Below the pieces are notes generated by a model. That model was not told the origin of the DNA. It searched no databases and worked only from the letters and a program-made list of their open reading frames with translations. A DNA stretch of 64,000 nt from Anaeramoeba flamelloides (lineage: Eukaryota; Metamonada; Anaeramoebidae): NCBI GenBank assembly GCA_027625915.1, contig JANTQA010000023.1, forward strand, positions 2,418,001 to 2,482,000, in the 5' to 3' direction. Below are positions 11,265-24,217 of the stretch, in pieces (positions within the stretch are counted from its first letter, which is position 1; each line of letters opens with the position of its first letter). Both the position numbers and the translations under genes were made by a program.

Positions 11265-12082
11265 GGAATGAAAAAAAAAAAAATTAACGGCTATAAGAGG
11301 AAATTAACCCCCTTCAAAATAAAAACAAATCAATTTGAAGTTTTTTGTTTTTTCAATTTCAATCCGAAAAAAATCATTTTTTTTTCAAATTTCATAACAA
11401 ATCAGAGAGAAAAAAAAGTGTTCCACAACAAAGCTAAGAAATTGAATTGTTTGAGATTTGTTTTGTGTGGTTGAAGGGCAAAGGAGACAAAACGTTTTTA
11501 CTAATCTAAAATTTTGAAAAAACCAAAAAATTGAAAATGGAAGATGGTAATTTGAAAAAAACCTGCAATCAATTTGTAAAATTTCTAAATTTTTTAATTC
11601 TGGAAATTGAATTTCTTAGCAATTTGGAAAAAATTATTAATTTTTTATTCATTTCCCACCTTTCATTGAATTCTCAAACTTTTACACATAGCCATATTTG
11701 TAGAATAACAATTTTAACAACATTTTCATTTGATTCTAAATAATGTTTAAAAGATCTTGTGACAAGTTAAACTTTTAAGTATATTAAATTGTTGATTTTT
11801 TGATTTCCGTTTTTTAAATTGGTTTCTTCAAGGAGTTCTTTAATTCTTCTAGATTTTTTTTTTTTTTTTTTCTGAAAGATAAATGAAAAAAAGGTTCATT
11901 AAACAATAATTAGAACATGAAATAAACTGGTATTTAAATACACAAAAGAGAAGTTTCAGAAAAATTAATTATTACCAATTTATGATATTAAAATTATTAC
12001 TTTTTTTTTTTCTTGAAAAATCAAAAATTTAATCACTTTGTCTCAGAAATTTTTATTAAACTACTTTTCTAATTCATTTAAG

Positions 12083-12169
12083 GTACACGTACTCATTTCA
12101 GATTTGAGTGAATTTAAAAACGACTGCCTCAAACCTGGTTTTATCAAGTTAGCTCAAGCAAAATTTTAA
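12083..12169 (+). CDS. Possible terminal exon or gene relic
   Basis: After an acceptor-like TTCATTTAAG, 28 codons of protein-like composition run to TAA (VHVLISDLSEFKNDCLKPGF then IKLAQAKF). There is no start in frame and no family recognised. A second coding-like run follows at 12349-12444. Confidence 0.25.
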   Translation, partial: VHVLISDLSEFKNDCLKPGFIKLAQAKF

Positions 12170-12348
12170 AATTAATTAAACTTTATTTAAACTCGTTTCA
12201 ATGAAAAAATAAACTAAGTATTGAATTAAATATTTACCAATAAAACACAAAATTATAATAATGAAAACCCTCTTTTAATTTTTCCACAATTTTATTTTTC
12301 TTGTTTTAAACTTTTTAAAAAAAAATTTAAAAATAATTTTCTTTTTGA

Positions 12349-12444
12349 AGAGGATCTTCAATATTAAGAACAAGAAGAGAAGATTTGAGACAGAACTCAC
12401 AAAAACTACATTTGATCATTCCAATTGAAATGAGTTTAAACTAA
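12349..12444 (+). CDS. Possible exon or gene relic
   Basis: 31 open codons (SSILRTRREDLRQ then NSQKLHLIIPIEMSLN) lie between in-frame stops. A second frame over the same bases is also open, which weakens the call. It may belong with 12083-12169. Confidence 0.2.
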   Translation, partial: RGSSILRTRREDLRQNSQKLHLIIPIEMSLN

Positions 12445-13149
12445 ATAGTTTAATTACAATTAAAAATTCGACTAAAGTTAACTTTCCCACACCAGATTTG
12501 AAATGGCTGTATATCATGAAGTATACCCTAATTAGGGTTTCTAAATAAGTAGAGAAAAAAGTTGCAAATTATTTGGATTTCATCTGTAATTTATAATAAT
12601 TATTAACTTTATTTTATGAGTGTAGCTATTAAATCTGTGAGATTGAATTTCAAAGGAATCCAATTGGAAATCAAGTAGATCTTGAAATTTTTTATTATGG
12701 TGATTATAAATCAATCAAATTCAAAAAAAAAAAAACACTATTTTTTTAATTTTCGTTCATATAAAATCTTTTCAAATTTTGATTTTTCTCATTGAAGTTC
12801 GTTGTTTACTTTGTTTCTGTCAAATGTAACCCAAAAAAATTTTTCAAATATCAATTATTTTTTATAATTAACCTTTGAATTACAAATAAATAATAATTAG
12901 AAGAATACAATTCTGTGAATAGTTGGTATCTGTCTGAAATAAAACTAATTAATCAATATATTCTTAAAAATAAAAAAACTCAAAATTCTAAAGTTCCGAT
13001 TGAGAGAAACAATAATGTCCATTTTGATCTTTAATTGAAGATCCAAATAAAAACCCAATAGAAATCAATATTATTTTTCTACAATCATTTTCACTATTTC
13101 AATAACATTAAAATAACAAAATTTTATTTTTTTCTATTTTTTCGCTCGT

Positions 13150-13362
13150 TGAATTTCCTTTTTATTGGGAAGAAGAGTTACTAATGAGAAAAATCAAGTG
13201 GTTACCTACTAATACTCGAAGAACAGAAACTAGTCGGTATGGGTAACTTGAAAATAAAAAGAAAAGACAAAAACAAAAAATGGAACGATCAAAAAAGATT
13301 AGATCAAAAAGAAAAAAAATGGCAGCTACTAAACAACTACCTCTCAACGAAGAATTCACGAT
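13150..13362 (+). CDS. Candidate small-gene region, frame undecided
   Basis: This block is richer in G+C than its flanks and has three partly open plus frames. One gives MRKIKWLPTNTRRTETSRYG followed by a donor-like GGGTAACT at 13241. One gives MGNLKIKRKDKNKKWNDQKR and ends NSRFLRNN. A third contains MAATKQLPLNEEFTIS and a stop. A 65-codon minus frame is mostly hydrophobic and looks like a shadow. It could be an upstream exon of the DOCK gene or a separate small gene. I cannot choose from sequence alone. Confidence 0.25.
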
Positions 13363-13654
13363 TTCTTAGAAATAATTAAACGACAAAATTTTAAATAAAA
13401 GGATTGTGTCTGTTTTAATGAGTGTTCTTGATAAACACGGACAGTTGGTTTTTTTTTTTGATTTTTTATCAACTGTCAAAAAAATTATTTTTTTTTGTTT
13501 TCTAACTTGCTTTTTTTTTTTTTTTTTTTTTTTGATATTTCTTTTTGTTTTTTCAACCTATAAAAAATTGGAACCTGCTCGATTCCAAAATATTTTATTT
13601 TTCTTTATCATCTAAATTACTAATTTACCATTAGTAATCAGAGTGAGTGCCTAG

Positions 13655-13732
13655 GTTTTCCAGAATTCAAAAGAATCGAGTAAAATCTTAGATTTTTCTC
13701 CATTCTTTTGAATTCTGAAAACCTAACGGCTG
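13655..13732. repeat. Family 8 perfect-looking fold-back
   Basis: A 36-base arm starting AGGTTTTCCAGAATTCAAAA is followed almost directly by its reverse complement, with only a few mismatches and a one-base gap. The transcript would form a near-continuous hairpin. CCTAACGG follows on the right. Confidence 0.85.
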
Positions 13733-13796
13733 TAAGAGGATCTTTGATCACTCCCTTCAACCAATAAAAAAAAAAAAAAAAAAAAATAACAAATTT

Positions 13797-14002
13797 TTAC
13801 CAAGTGGCTATATATCTTGCAATAAAAAAAAATTTAAAACCGAATTTTGTTATCAATTAAAAAAAAAGTAAAAATGTGCAAAAATGTGAAAAAATGATTT
13901 CAATTTTGAAAATTTCCAAAATAAATTTTTTCTTTTCATATCCATTCAAATCCTTTAAACACTTGTGATTCATACATTACACCTAGGAAGGCTTTGGCTG
14001 GA
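13797..14002 (-). repeat. Dispersed repeat family 9, copy 2 (inverted)
   Basis: This is the reverse complement of 3768-3988. It lies directly upstream of the DOCK exon and probably occupies its upstream intron or promoter region. Confidence 0.75.
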
Positions 14003-14323
14003 AAATAGTTTATTATTTTGATTTTTTTTTATTTATAAAAAATATTTGATATTTTATTCGTAGTGAAAGATAATAAGAAAAGTTTTATTTAGCATTAACT
14101 TTCAAAAATTTGATTTTTTTGCAATAATTTTCCTATTACCAAATTTAATATTATAAAGTGCTGATTAACTTCAAATTTCAATTTGAGGACAATTATTTTC
14201 GAAATAAATCTGACATCTGATTACATATTTTTATTATTTGATTAAAAATAATCCCAAAAATTAACATTATTTCATTTTTATTTTTATTTTTTTTTTTTCA
14301 TGATCAAATATTCATAAAAATAG

Positions 14324-17300
14324 AAACAAATTAATGAATTGGAAAATAAAAATTTTGCATCAAAGGTTATCGAAACCTTTACAAGTACTTTATGGAAAAT
14401 CAATAACAATAATCAAAAGGAAAGAATAAAATATCCCCCTATTGAGGATTTTTTTAAAAACGTTGCATTGCAACTAAAATATTTAAAATATGGAATTGAT
14501 TTAAAAAGTGATGCAAATCAAAACAATATAAAAAACAAGCCATTATCTTTGATATCGATTTTAATAGCTGGCAAAGTAAAAGAGAAATTAAAAGAAAATG
14601 AGAAAGATGATCTTGATAATATTAATGTTTTGGATCAAGTTACAAACGTTAAAGTACACACTTCAGATATTTATGGAAATTTTGTTCAAGATGGGAGCTT
14701 TCAAAGAGTCTTAAAAAATCAACAAAAAAGAAATAATTTTTCTTTACCAATATTAAATTTTTTGAGGGCTTATAACCCAAAAATATTTGAGAAAGAGGAT
14801 CATCAAAATACTAATATAAGTTTAAAAGATATGGCTCAAAAAAATCTTTTAAGAAATACGAAAGGTGGCAATAACGACAACAGCAATACAAAAAATAAGA
14901 ATCGTTTAAAGATAAAATCTGGTACTATTTATAAAAAAAGGAAAAAAAGAAATATAATTTTTATCCCAGAATCATTGGAATTTGATGTGGGTAATTATGA
15001 ACCATTTTATTGTTCGGCTGCGTTATATGATTGGAAAAATAAATATAAATTAACTGAAAATTATTATTTTGAATTTCTACCACAAGACTCTTTATGTGAT
15101 CAAAAATTAAATCCATTTATTTTTGAAAATTTAAAAAATAATAAAAATGACAATCAAGATCAAAACGGTTATGAAAATATATACCCCAATTGTTGTTTAT
15201 TTTCTTTTCCAAAATCCCAAAGCAAAAATCAAATCTATTTAATTATCAGAATTGAAAAAATTTATCAAGGCGATTATGATAAAATTGTCGATCCATATCT
15301 AAAATCTTTAAGCAAATTAAGGAATGCCTCTTCAAGAAATAAATTAATTAGAACGATAACGAACAATTTAGATAAATTTTCAGAATTTCGACAGCCATTT
15401 GGCTTTATGATCATTGACATTTTTAATAATCAAAATGAAATAACACCTCAATTTACAAAGGGTATTAGTGTTGGCCCGATTTATAAATGTAAAGATATCA
15501 TTTCTGATCAAGAATTATTTAAATTTGATAGGACACAAGGAAAAAATAATAGTTTGTTTAATCAAAAAACAATACCAGGTAAATTATCATTAAAGTTATT
15601 CGAAATTAATGAATATAATCAAATAAAAAATTATCATTTAATTGATCATAAATATCAAGATATTTTATTTAAGGGGGTGGATACCAAGAAGAAAGAAAAA
15701 AAAGAAGAAGCAAATGGAAATGGAAATGGAAATGAAACTGAAAATGAAAACAAAATTGATCTAGAAAGGGAAAAGGCAAAGAGTACAGAATACGAAGCAA
15801 AAAAAAAAAAGACATTAATTAACATACGAAGTTTCCCTTTAAAAATTAGATCAACTCCAAATAGAAATTATTATAACCATTTGTATATTTACCCCAAAAT
15901 GTTTAAATTATCTGGATGGGGTTCAAAAAGTATTATAATGAAGATTGAATATAAAGTAAATGATAATTTAGCAAGCCAAGGAGAACAAATCTTTTATAGT
16001 AAGCATTGCAATCCAATTTATACTCGATCAGTTTGGTCAACAATTCAATTTAAAAAAAATAATCCAAAATATTATGACGAAATTAAAATTGAATTGCCCA
16101 TTGAATTCGATAACAAGGATCATTTATTATTTACATTTTATGTTTTACAAAAGAATTTTCAAATTAACCCAATTGGCTATTCAATTTTAAGAATAACAAG
16201 AACAAATTTATTGAATTATAAGGATATAACCTTACCTGTTTTTACTAATTTAAAAGATAAAAATTACATCGATCAGCTAAATAAAAAACTTAAAAAAAAT
16301 CAAATAAATGCGTTTGCAATTATTAATAATTCATCAATTATAATTCCAAATAATAATTTTTTAAATTTAAATTTGCAATTGATTAGTACCATTTACCCAC
16401 AAAATAAAATTATTTACCGATTGTATCGACACTATTTAAAATTTCAAAATAATAATAACTTTATAACTCAAAACTTGGAAAATACTTTAAATTTATTAAT
16501 TGAACAACCAATTAGTTTCCAAATACAAAACTTCCACTTAATATTAAATCTAATATTTGAAATCATCTTAAAAAGTCAAGAGAATAGAAAAAAACAATTG
16601 GTATTTTCTCTTTTTTTAAAATTTTTATTAAACTTGGAAAATAATAATAAAACGGTGTCCAATAATGTTTTTAAACCATATATTAAGTATTATTTCCATT
16701 TAGTGGATTATTATAATGGCGATACTGAAAAAGAACGTAATACAATTAATGAAAATGTTGAAAAGTTGGTAAAATTGCAAAAGGGTACTGAAATTGGAAC
16801 GGAAACAAAAAAACAGAAAAAAAAAGAAACAGAAACAGAAAAAAAAACAGAAACAAAAAAAGAAACGGAAAAAGAAACAGAAAAAGTAATAGAAACAGAA
16901 ACAGTGAAAGAAACTGAAACAGTAAAGCAAACGGAAAAAGAAGATGAAAAAGAAATGAAAACGGAAACAAAAGAAAAGAAAAAAGACTTTTTCTTTTTTG
17001 AAGAAATAGTAAAAGTATGGTGTACTCAATTAATTTATGAAAAAAGCGGACAAAGTGAAGAAAAAAAAGTCTATAACATACCATTAATTCAGGTATCTTG
17101 GTTTATTTTTGAAATAATCATCAAATCAATGCAAATACATTTACATAAATTAAATAAACTTGGTAAAGAAGAATATTTATCTACAAATTTTAATCAGAAT
17201 TATTTATCCAATTTGGAAATATTAATTGAATTAATTCGTGAACAGATTCAATTCCATTCAGTTAAATTTACAAAGCATAGTAATAATTTAATTTATTATT

Positions 17301-17735
17301 TAAGTGATTTCATTAAAGAATTATTTGGCCTAATAAATAGAGGTAAATTAATTGAAATTATTAAACATTTTTTAGAAGATTTTAAAATTTCTAATGAATT
17401 TAAATTTTTTGAAATTAAATTTAAAATTCAATTTTTAAAACACTTAATAGATTATCCATTTTTTTTCGAATTGAATTTACCTTTGATTCATTCAATAAAA
17501 ATTAATAAAATTTCTTTTGATAATATCTTTAATCAAAAGTCTTTAATTAATTTATTTTTGAACCAAATTTTTGAAATTTTGGATTATTTAAAGGGTCAAG
17601 AATTAATAATTTCTTTATCTGAAGTTTTTACTTTAATTAATAAATTATTATTTAAAATTGATAATATAGATTTTGTAAATTTTGATAATAATAATAACAA
17701 AAGAAATGATAACGACAAAAAGAATAATAATAATG

Positions 17736-17784
<49 letters not shown>

Positions 17785-20700
17785 TCACGATAATGATAAT
17801 AACGAGAATAATATAAATACTAATAAAGATAGAGATATAATAAAAAGGCAGGAAAGGGAAAAAGAAATTAAATATCAATTATATTCAATATTCTTTCCTA
17901 TAGTTAATTTATTAATTGATAACCTTAAAAAAATTAAAGATTTACCTCAAGTAAATTTAATAAAAATTTTATCCTCTACAATTATTATTATTAAAAATAT
18001 TAAATATACTGATTTTCTAAGATGGTTTAAATCCATTAATCAAAAACGAAAATATAATTTTTTTAAATTAATTAAATTATGGATTTCGGTTTATCAATAT
18101 TTAGGTATTAAAAAAATCAAAAAAATCAATAATGATCCAAACTATTTTTCATTTAATTATAAATTACATTCTAATTTTTTTTTAAATAATAATAATTTTC
18201 AAATGATTAAGAATAAAAAGAAAAAGAAAAATGATCGAAATGTTCATACAAATGATCATAAGAATAAGAATAAGAACAATAATACAAAAAACTATCATAA
18301 TACAATAAATTTGACAAATAAATCAATTAATGCCAAAAACAAAATTAATCATTATTCGATACAATTAACAAAAAAAATAATTACATTTAATCCTGATCAT
18401 ATTAATAAACAAAAAAAGGAAAAATTCAATCAAAAATATATTTTAGAAAAAAATTTGACTTTTCAAATATATTCAATAGTTTTTACTATTTGTGAAAAAT
18501 TGTTAAATGATTTAGAAATGGATTTATTAAAAGAAAATTTAAATAATACTAATTTCACAACAACTTTTTCGAATTCTTCGACTTCTTCGACTTCTTCGAC
18601 TTCTTCATTGTCATATCGCGACAATAGTAATAGTGGTATCAAAAATAATAAACAATTTTCAAAAGAAAATACATTTTTGAATATTTTTCGAATCTTAATA
18701 CAATTTTTTCAAACAAATATTCCAAATTATTTATTATATCATTTATTTCAAATTTTAATCTTTTTTTTAGAAAAATTCCAATTAATAATTTATAAGCATG
18801 ATAATCAAATTCTAAATCAAATATGTATTGTTATTATAAAATTTATTAATTCAAACGATAACAAAATCAGGGTAATGGCAAATACCTTTTTGTTTAAATT
18901 AATTTTAGCAAATTTTAAAATATGTAATAATTTATCAAAAATTCAAATAAATTTAAGCTTTGCTTTAGATAATTATTTTGGAGATATTGAAAGACAATAT
19001 AATAATACTGATATTCAATTTATTAAAAAAACCTTTTCAGTATTGCGTACAATTTCGTTACAGCGTAAAAACAAATTATGGGTGAAACAAATAAATGAAT
19101 TATTAGCATCACTGACACAATTGTTATTGGATTTATTTAAAGTTTATGACGAAAAAAATGATCCTGAAGTACATGCTGATCTCTTGTTTCGAATTATTAA
19201 TAATTATAAAAAGACTCCCAATATTAGAATGAATTGGTTTAATTCTTTAGAAAAATTAATGATCAAAAATAATAATCATGGCGAAGCTGCAATAATAATG
19301 TTACATAAATGTGCAATGATTTCGGAATATTTACTAATTAAATACCCCGAAAGAAGCACATATTTGCCAAACGGTGCAAGTGGTTTTAAATCAATAAACC
19401 CTTCTGTTTTGGAAGAGTGCTTTGACAAGAATGATTTACCCGATTTGCAATTTATTGATAATAAAATATTTTCTGAAAAGGCTTTAATTGAAAATTTGGA
19501 AATTTGTGTTGATTATTTAGTAAAAGCCCAATTCCATGAATTGGTAGTCAAAGTATATGATATTTTAATCAAAATTTATCAAAAAAAAAAGGACTATAAG
19601 TTCCTTTCCATGGCTTATATCAAATTAAAAAACTGTTATGATCAATTAATGATCGAATTTTTTGATATGCCTAGAACTTTTGGTCATTTTTATAGAATTA
19701 AATTTTATAGTAAATTCTTTAAGAATAATAATTCCACAAATCCAAATAATAATTTGGATTACATTTATAAAACACGCCCAGAAGTTTTTATTTATGATTT
19801 GAAGCAACAGCTAACCAATCAATTCTCCAAAAGGTTTCATAATTTTAAATTACAATTCATTAACGAAGAACTCAAAGACGATGGGTTAATGGAAAAAAAC
19901 CCTAATACCATTTACATTTTAATGATTACAGTGAATCCTTATTATAACCCCAATGAAGCATGTGAAAGAGAATCGACTTTTGAAAAAATTAATATAATCA
20001 ATCAGTTTTATTATCAAGAGCATTTCACTTTGTCTGGTAAAAAAAATGACGAGGTCGAAGATAATTGTCTCAAATTAAATATTTTAACAACAGAAAATAT
20101 CTTCCCTTATGTTAAAACTAGATTAAAAATAATTAAAAAAGCTGACATTGTTTTGTCACCAATTGAGGTGGCTATTCAAAATTTAATTGAAAAGAATAAC
20201 CAATTTGAAATTCAAATTAAAAAGTTGAAAGTTAGTGTCAACAGTTTGGAAAGTCTCTTGGTTGGCACCATTCTAACACAAGTGCAAAAGGGACCATTGG
20301 AATACGCCAGAGTGTTTTTACTAAATCAAGAAAAATATCCAAACGAAAAAATAAATGAATTAAAAAATACTTTCCAATCTTTGCAAATTAATTTAAAAAA
20401 GGCTTTGGAATTGTACTCATATAAATGTAGTTCCAAGCAATTGCAATTAAGATTAAGTCTAGAAGATGGATTTAAACAATTTTCACTAACCTTGAATGGC
20501 ATTTTGGCTGGAAATATTAAATATGATATCAAAATGGAGAAAACTTTATCTTTACAAATTGCTCAAAATTTAGAATTAAAAGAAAATAATTATAATAACA
20601 CCAATGATTTTTCTAATAGAATTAAAAAGGGTGATGGTAAGAGCGATGTTAGTACCAATAAAAATACAGATACTAATATAGATCCAGTAGCAAATAATGT

Positions 20701-20989
20701 TATTACTGTAAAAGTAATAAAAGAAAAATCTGGAATTAATGAAGATGATCAACAAAAAGAAAGTAATAAAGAAAATAAAAATCAAGATAAAAAAATTGAA
20801 AAAAATGAAGATAATCAAGAAACAACCGAGAGTGTAAAAAATGAAGATCAGCAAGAAAATGATGAATGGGTAAATATGTGGATGAATAGAGAAAACTCAA
20901 GTCGGACGGAAACGGGTACAGAAAGTGGTTCTGATTTTGAAACCAGTAGTTCCACAGAACACAGTGAAAGTGAAAATGAAAATATCTAA
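14324..20989 (+). CDS. DOCK-family (zizimin-like) Rho guanine nucleotide exchange factor
   Basis: One open exon of 2,221 codons encodes a DOCK protein that activates Rac/Cdc42-type GTPases. Around residue 209 it has NIIFIPESLEFDVGNYEPFY, typical of the region before DHR-1. DHR-1 (phosphoinositide-binding C2-like) spans about 515-620 (HLYIYPKMFKLSGWGSK, PKYYDEIKIELP). A helical mid-region follows. The catalytic DHR-2 spans about 1580-2060 (NDPEVHADLLFRIINNYKKT, LSPIEVAIQN, QVQKGPLEYARVFLLNQEKY); the last motif holds the nucleotide-sensor loop. Order and motifs match the DOCK-C/D group. Inserts include a Lys/Glu/Thr tract near 823-888 and an Asn tract near 1138-1156. The C-terminal tail is acidic and Ser/Thr-rich. 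No in-frame ATG lies near the start. TAG at 14321 could be an acceptor, so a short upstream exon is likely, or the start is a TTG at 14339. The stop is TAA at 20987. Confidence 0.95.
16795..16985 (+). repeat. Glu/Thr/Lys codon repeat inside DOCK
   Basis: GAAACA and GAAAAA hexamers are repeated in frame and give an ETEKE-type tract of about 60 residues. The opposite strand carries long Phe/Leu frames that are only its shadow. Confidence 0.85.
17726..17800 (+). repeat. AAT microsatellite encoding poly-Asn in DOCK
   Basis: About 20 AAT/GAT codons in a row code for Asn with a few Asp. The poly-Ile frame on the other strand is a shadow. Confidence 0.9.
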
Positions 20990-22399
20990 AGTATAAAAAG
21001 TAATGAAATTAATAATGATAATCAGGGAAAAAAATGATCAGAATAATAACATTTAATTCTTTTTTGTGCTTTTTACTTTGTACTTTTCTATAAAATTTCA
21101 AATTAATCCCTTTTAATCATATATATATATATATCAAGAGAAAAAAAGATTTTTAAATTTCAAATCTTAAAAGAATTTATTTAATTGATCAATCACTAAT
21201 ATGTCTTTAATAATTATTGAAGATTGATAAATGAAAATACTGTTTATCAAATTTCACAAAAATAAAAATATTCTTCAAATTTATTGAAAAAATTAATTTT
21301 TTTCAATAAAATTCCACAAAAATTTAATTTAATTATTTAAATCAAAATAATAAAATTTTAAAGAACATTATTATCTTTTTATCTTTAAATCTTTTTAATT
21401 ACACCTTTCCTATATTTTTATTATAACCTTAGATCAAATTATTTTTTCAAAAAAAGTATCATTAATAAATATTTATTTTTTTTTTCCAGTAGTGCTTAAG
21501 TAAGAACTTTTTTATAAAAATTAATTATTATTTTTTTATTGATCAAATACTGTTTTTTGATTTTTATGTTTGTTGAATATTTTATAAAATTAAACAAATA
21601 AAGGTTAAATCTTTGTTTTTTTTTTATTTATAAAAATTTATATATTATACAAATCAAGAATAATAAAAATGTTTGAAAATATTTTTTTTATTTTGAAGGG
21701 TTGAAATTAATTTCCACTCACAGATGTTAGATTTTTTTTAATTTAAGAAATAAACGGAAAATTTATTTAATTTTGAGTTTAATTTCTCAAATGAAAAAAA
21801 AAAAAGTAGGAACTTGTAGTTAGGTTTTTTTTTCGATTTTTATTTAAAATACAAAAATCAATATATTTCTGAAACAAATCCAAAAATACTGGAAAAATTA
21901 GGAATTAGATTTTTTTTTAAATTATTATTTTGGTTAGAAAATAAATTGATTTTTGAATCAAAAAAAAAAAGAATATAAAAAACCTAGGCACTCTAAAGCG
22001 CTTTACAACACTTAATATCCCTCTATAACACTTGATAATCCAACTTTACATTGATATTATTATTATTTCGAATTTTTTTTTAAATATTCCTTGTATTTCC
22101 GGGGTAAATATCTATAATTAAGTTTTGTCTAAAATTATTAAGAGTTATATTTAATAATTTTATGGTGTATAATACCCAATAATTATTTTCATCTTTTGTT
22201 TTGAAACTTTTCATTAGACTAAAATATGTTAGAAGCTCAAAAATTCAATTTTTTTTAAGTTTCTATTTTCTTTTTTAAATTGTGATTCTGAGTTTATCAA
22301 GTTTTATTTCTGTTAGTAAATTATTTTTAGAGAATGTGGATTATTTTTTTTATAAATTTTGTTATTTTTTTATTTACCTAAACATCAATTGAGATGTAA
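20990..22399. other. DOCK 3' flank and AT-rich spacer with repeat pieces
   Basis: No gene is recognised. It holds a (TA)n run at 21120-21133 and a family 8 module at 21741-22045. Read on the minus strand, 21985-22045 is a run of five 10-mers (ATCAAGTGTT, ATAGAGGGAT, ATTAAGTGTT, GTAAAGCGCT, TTAGAGTGCC). Confidence 0.5.
21741..22045 (-). repeat. Family 8 element with decamer array
   Basis: It has the same module order as the 10.2-kb cluster but inverted: poly-T plus AGAAATAAACGGAAAATT-type modules, then the decamer array ending GAGTGCCTAGG on the minus strand. Confidence 0.6.
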
Positions 22400-22401
22400 T
22401 A

Positions 22402-22598
22402 TGGTCAGTTTCACTTTTAAGACACAAACTTTCAAGGAAATTTGAGGCACAGAAAAATCTCAAATTAAAGCACAAAATTTGGAATTTTATTTTACACAAA
22501 TTATTTTATAAAAATTTGAATTTTGCTCCTTAATTTGAGATTTTTTTGTGTGTCTTAAATTCTTTACAAAATTTGTGTCTTAAAAATGAAACTGACTG
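22402..22598 (+). mobile_element. Family 6 MITE, copy 1
   Basis: A 197-bp element is flanked by TA on both sides and is almost entirely an inverted repeat. Each arm is about 75 bp and starts close to CAGTCAGTTTCACTTTTAAG. Each arm carries three spaced copies of a TTAAGGCACAAA-like word. Other copies are at 23055-23256, 52131-52326 and 53833-54033. Confidence 0.88.
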
Positions 22599-23054
22599 TA
22601 TTTTCTCGTGAAATATTAAAATATTATACAGAAAATAGTTGGATAAATACATTGATTAGAATATTTGTTATTTTGCTCCTTAACTATTTGTTTTTTTGCA
22701 GAAAATAAGTTTTATAATTATAAAATTTTCTTACTCTTTTTTGAAGTTTTTTTTTTATACATCTTTTTCTTTATCTATCCAAATTCCTAAATATTATATT
22801 TCTAATATTTTTCTTTTTTAATACTCTTTTATTTATATTTGGATTCATTCCAAATTCTTAAATAAATTTTAAAGATTATTATTAATTTACAATCAATTTC
22901 GACATTCTTTTCAAAATTTTTTGAAATTATTCAATAGAATGGTTTCTTGAAGAAATTGTTGTTGAATTCAAAATAGAAAAAAAATCACACATTTTATTAT
23001 CAATTGAAAATTAATATAAAGAATATAAATCAATCTCTTATTTCTTAATAATTA

Positions 23055-23256
23055 CAGTCAGTTTCACTTTTAAGGCACAAACTTTCAAGGAAATTTAAGA
23101 CACAAAAAAATCTCATATTCATTAACAAAAATTAAAAAGTTTTTTTTTCAACTTATGTTATTAGAATCTGAATTTTGTACCTTAATTTGTAATTTTTTTT
23201 TTGTTCCTTAAAATTCAGTTTGATATTAGTTTCTTAAAAGTGGATCTGACTCAAAG
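23055..23256 (+). mobile_element. Family 6 MITE, copy 2
   Basis: It starts CAGTCAGTTTCACTTTTAAG after TA; the right end is degraded but still ends in TA. It has the same three-word arm structure and lies only about 460 bp from copy 1. Confidence 0.85.
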
Positions 23257-23530
23257 TAATTATTTTTTATAGATTAAGTTGTTAATTAAGTGTTGAAATA
23301 ATAATACTAAAAAGGATTGAAATTTTGATAAATCACAGGTAAGATAATAAGACGAAGTTTATTCATGTTTTTAACTGTGTAAAGGTTTAATAGTGGCAAA
23401 TTTAAAAGACTGGTCAACTATTTACAAGTTTATATACATTTTTTATAAATCTGATAACTTTATATATAGAAAAAAATCTTGCAAATAACATCTTTAAAAT
23501 CAAGTTCATTATAAATTTTCTTCCCATTTC

Positions 23531-23560
23531 AACAATATATATATATATATATATATATTC
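23531..23560. repeat. TA microsatellite
   Basis: About twelve TA units in a row. A similar run lies at 30358-30391. Confidence 0.9.
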
Positions 23561-24217
23561 ATAAGTGGAAACTAAAAATATAAAAAAAAAATAAACAATA
23601 TAATTACTGAAATATTTTTTTTTTCAAGTTACTGTTGTTCGAAGGTTTTGTTAATTTTTTTTTATCAAACAGTTTCAATTTTGAATAATTTTCTTATAAG
23701 TGGAAGAAAAAAGCTGATATTTTGAATAAAAATTAAAATATATTGGTGATTATTTTAAAAGTTATTTCCAAAAGATCACAAAATAACAAGATTGAGCCCT
23801 GGCTTTTTAAAAAGGGGGAATAATTTAAAACGTATTAAAAGATACTTAAGAAGTAAGATTAAACTAAATAAAATGTTTTGAGATAATTTTGAAGAAAAAC
23901 TCATTTATAGATTTTTTTTTCAGAATATCAGGTTTTTTCTTCTGATTAAAAGAAAATTTATGATATTATTAGAACTTATTTACTCAAAATTTTATGGTAG
24001 CATGGAAAAAGAGTAAAAATAATTATTATAATTTGTTTGGGCTAAGGATAAGTTTTTATAAATGTAATTTTAAAACTTTGAGGTTTTATTTTCAAAGCAT
24101 ATTTTAATCAACTTTCTTTCCAAAGATATAATAATATTACTTTCTTTCTTCAATGACAACAATTTCTTTTGAGATAATTAGAAAATAAGTTTAATTTTGA
24201 TTTTGAAAAATATCATA

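Noticed and set aside
13162-13359. 65-codon minus frame
   Set aside because: Mostly Phe/Leu/Ser without motifs; the plus strand over the same bases is more protein-like.
16700-17084. Two Phe/Leu-rich minus-strand frames over 100 codons
   Set aside because: They lie opposite the Lys/Glu/Thr codon repeat of the DOCK gene and are shadows of its purine-rich codons.
17648-17878. Poly-Ile minus-strand frame
   Set aside because: Shadow of the AAT (Asn) microsatellite in DOCK.
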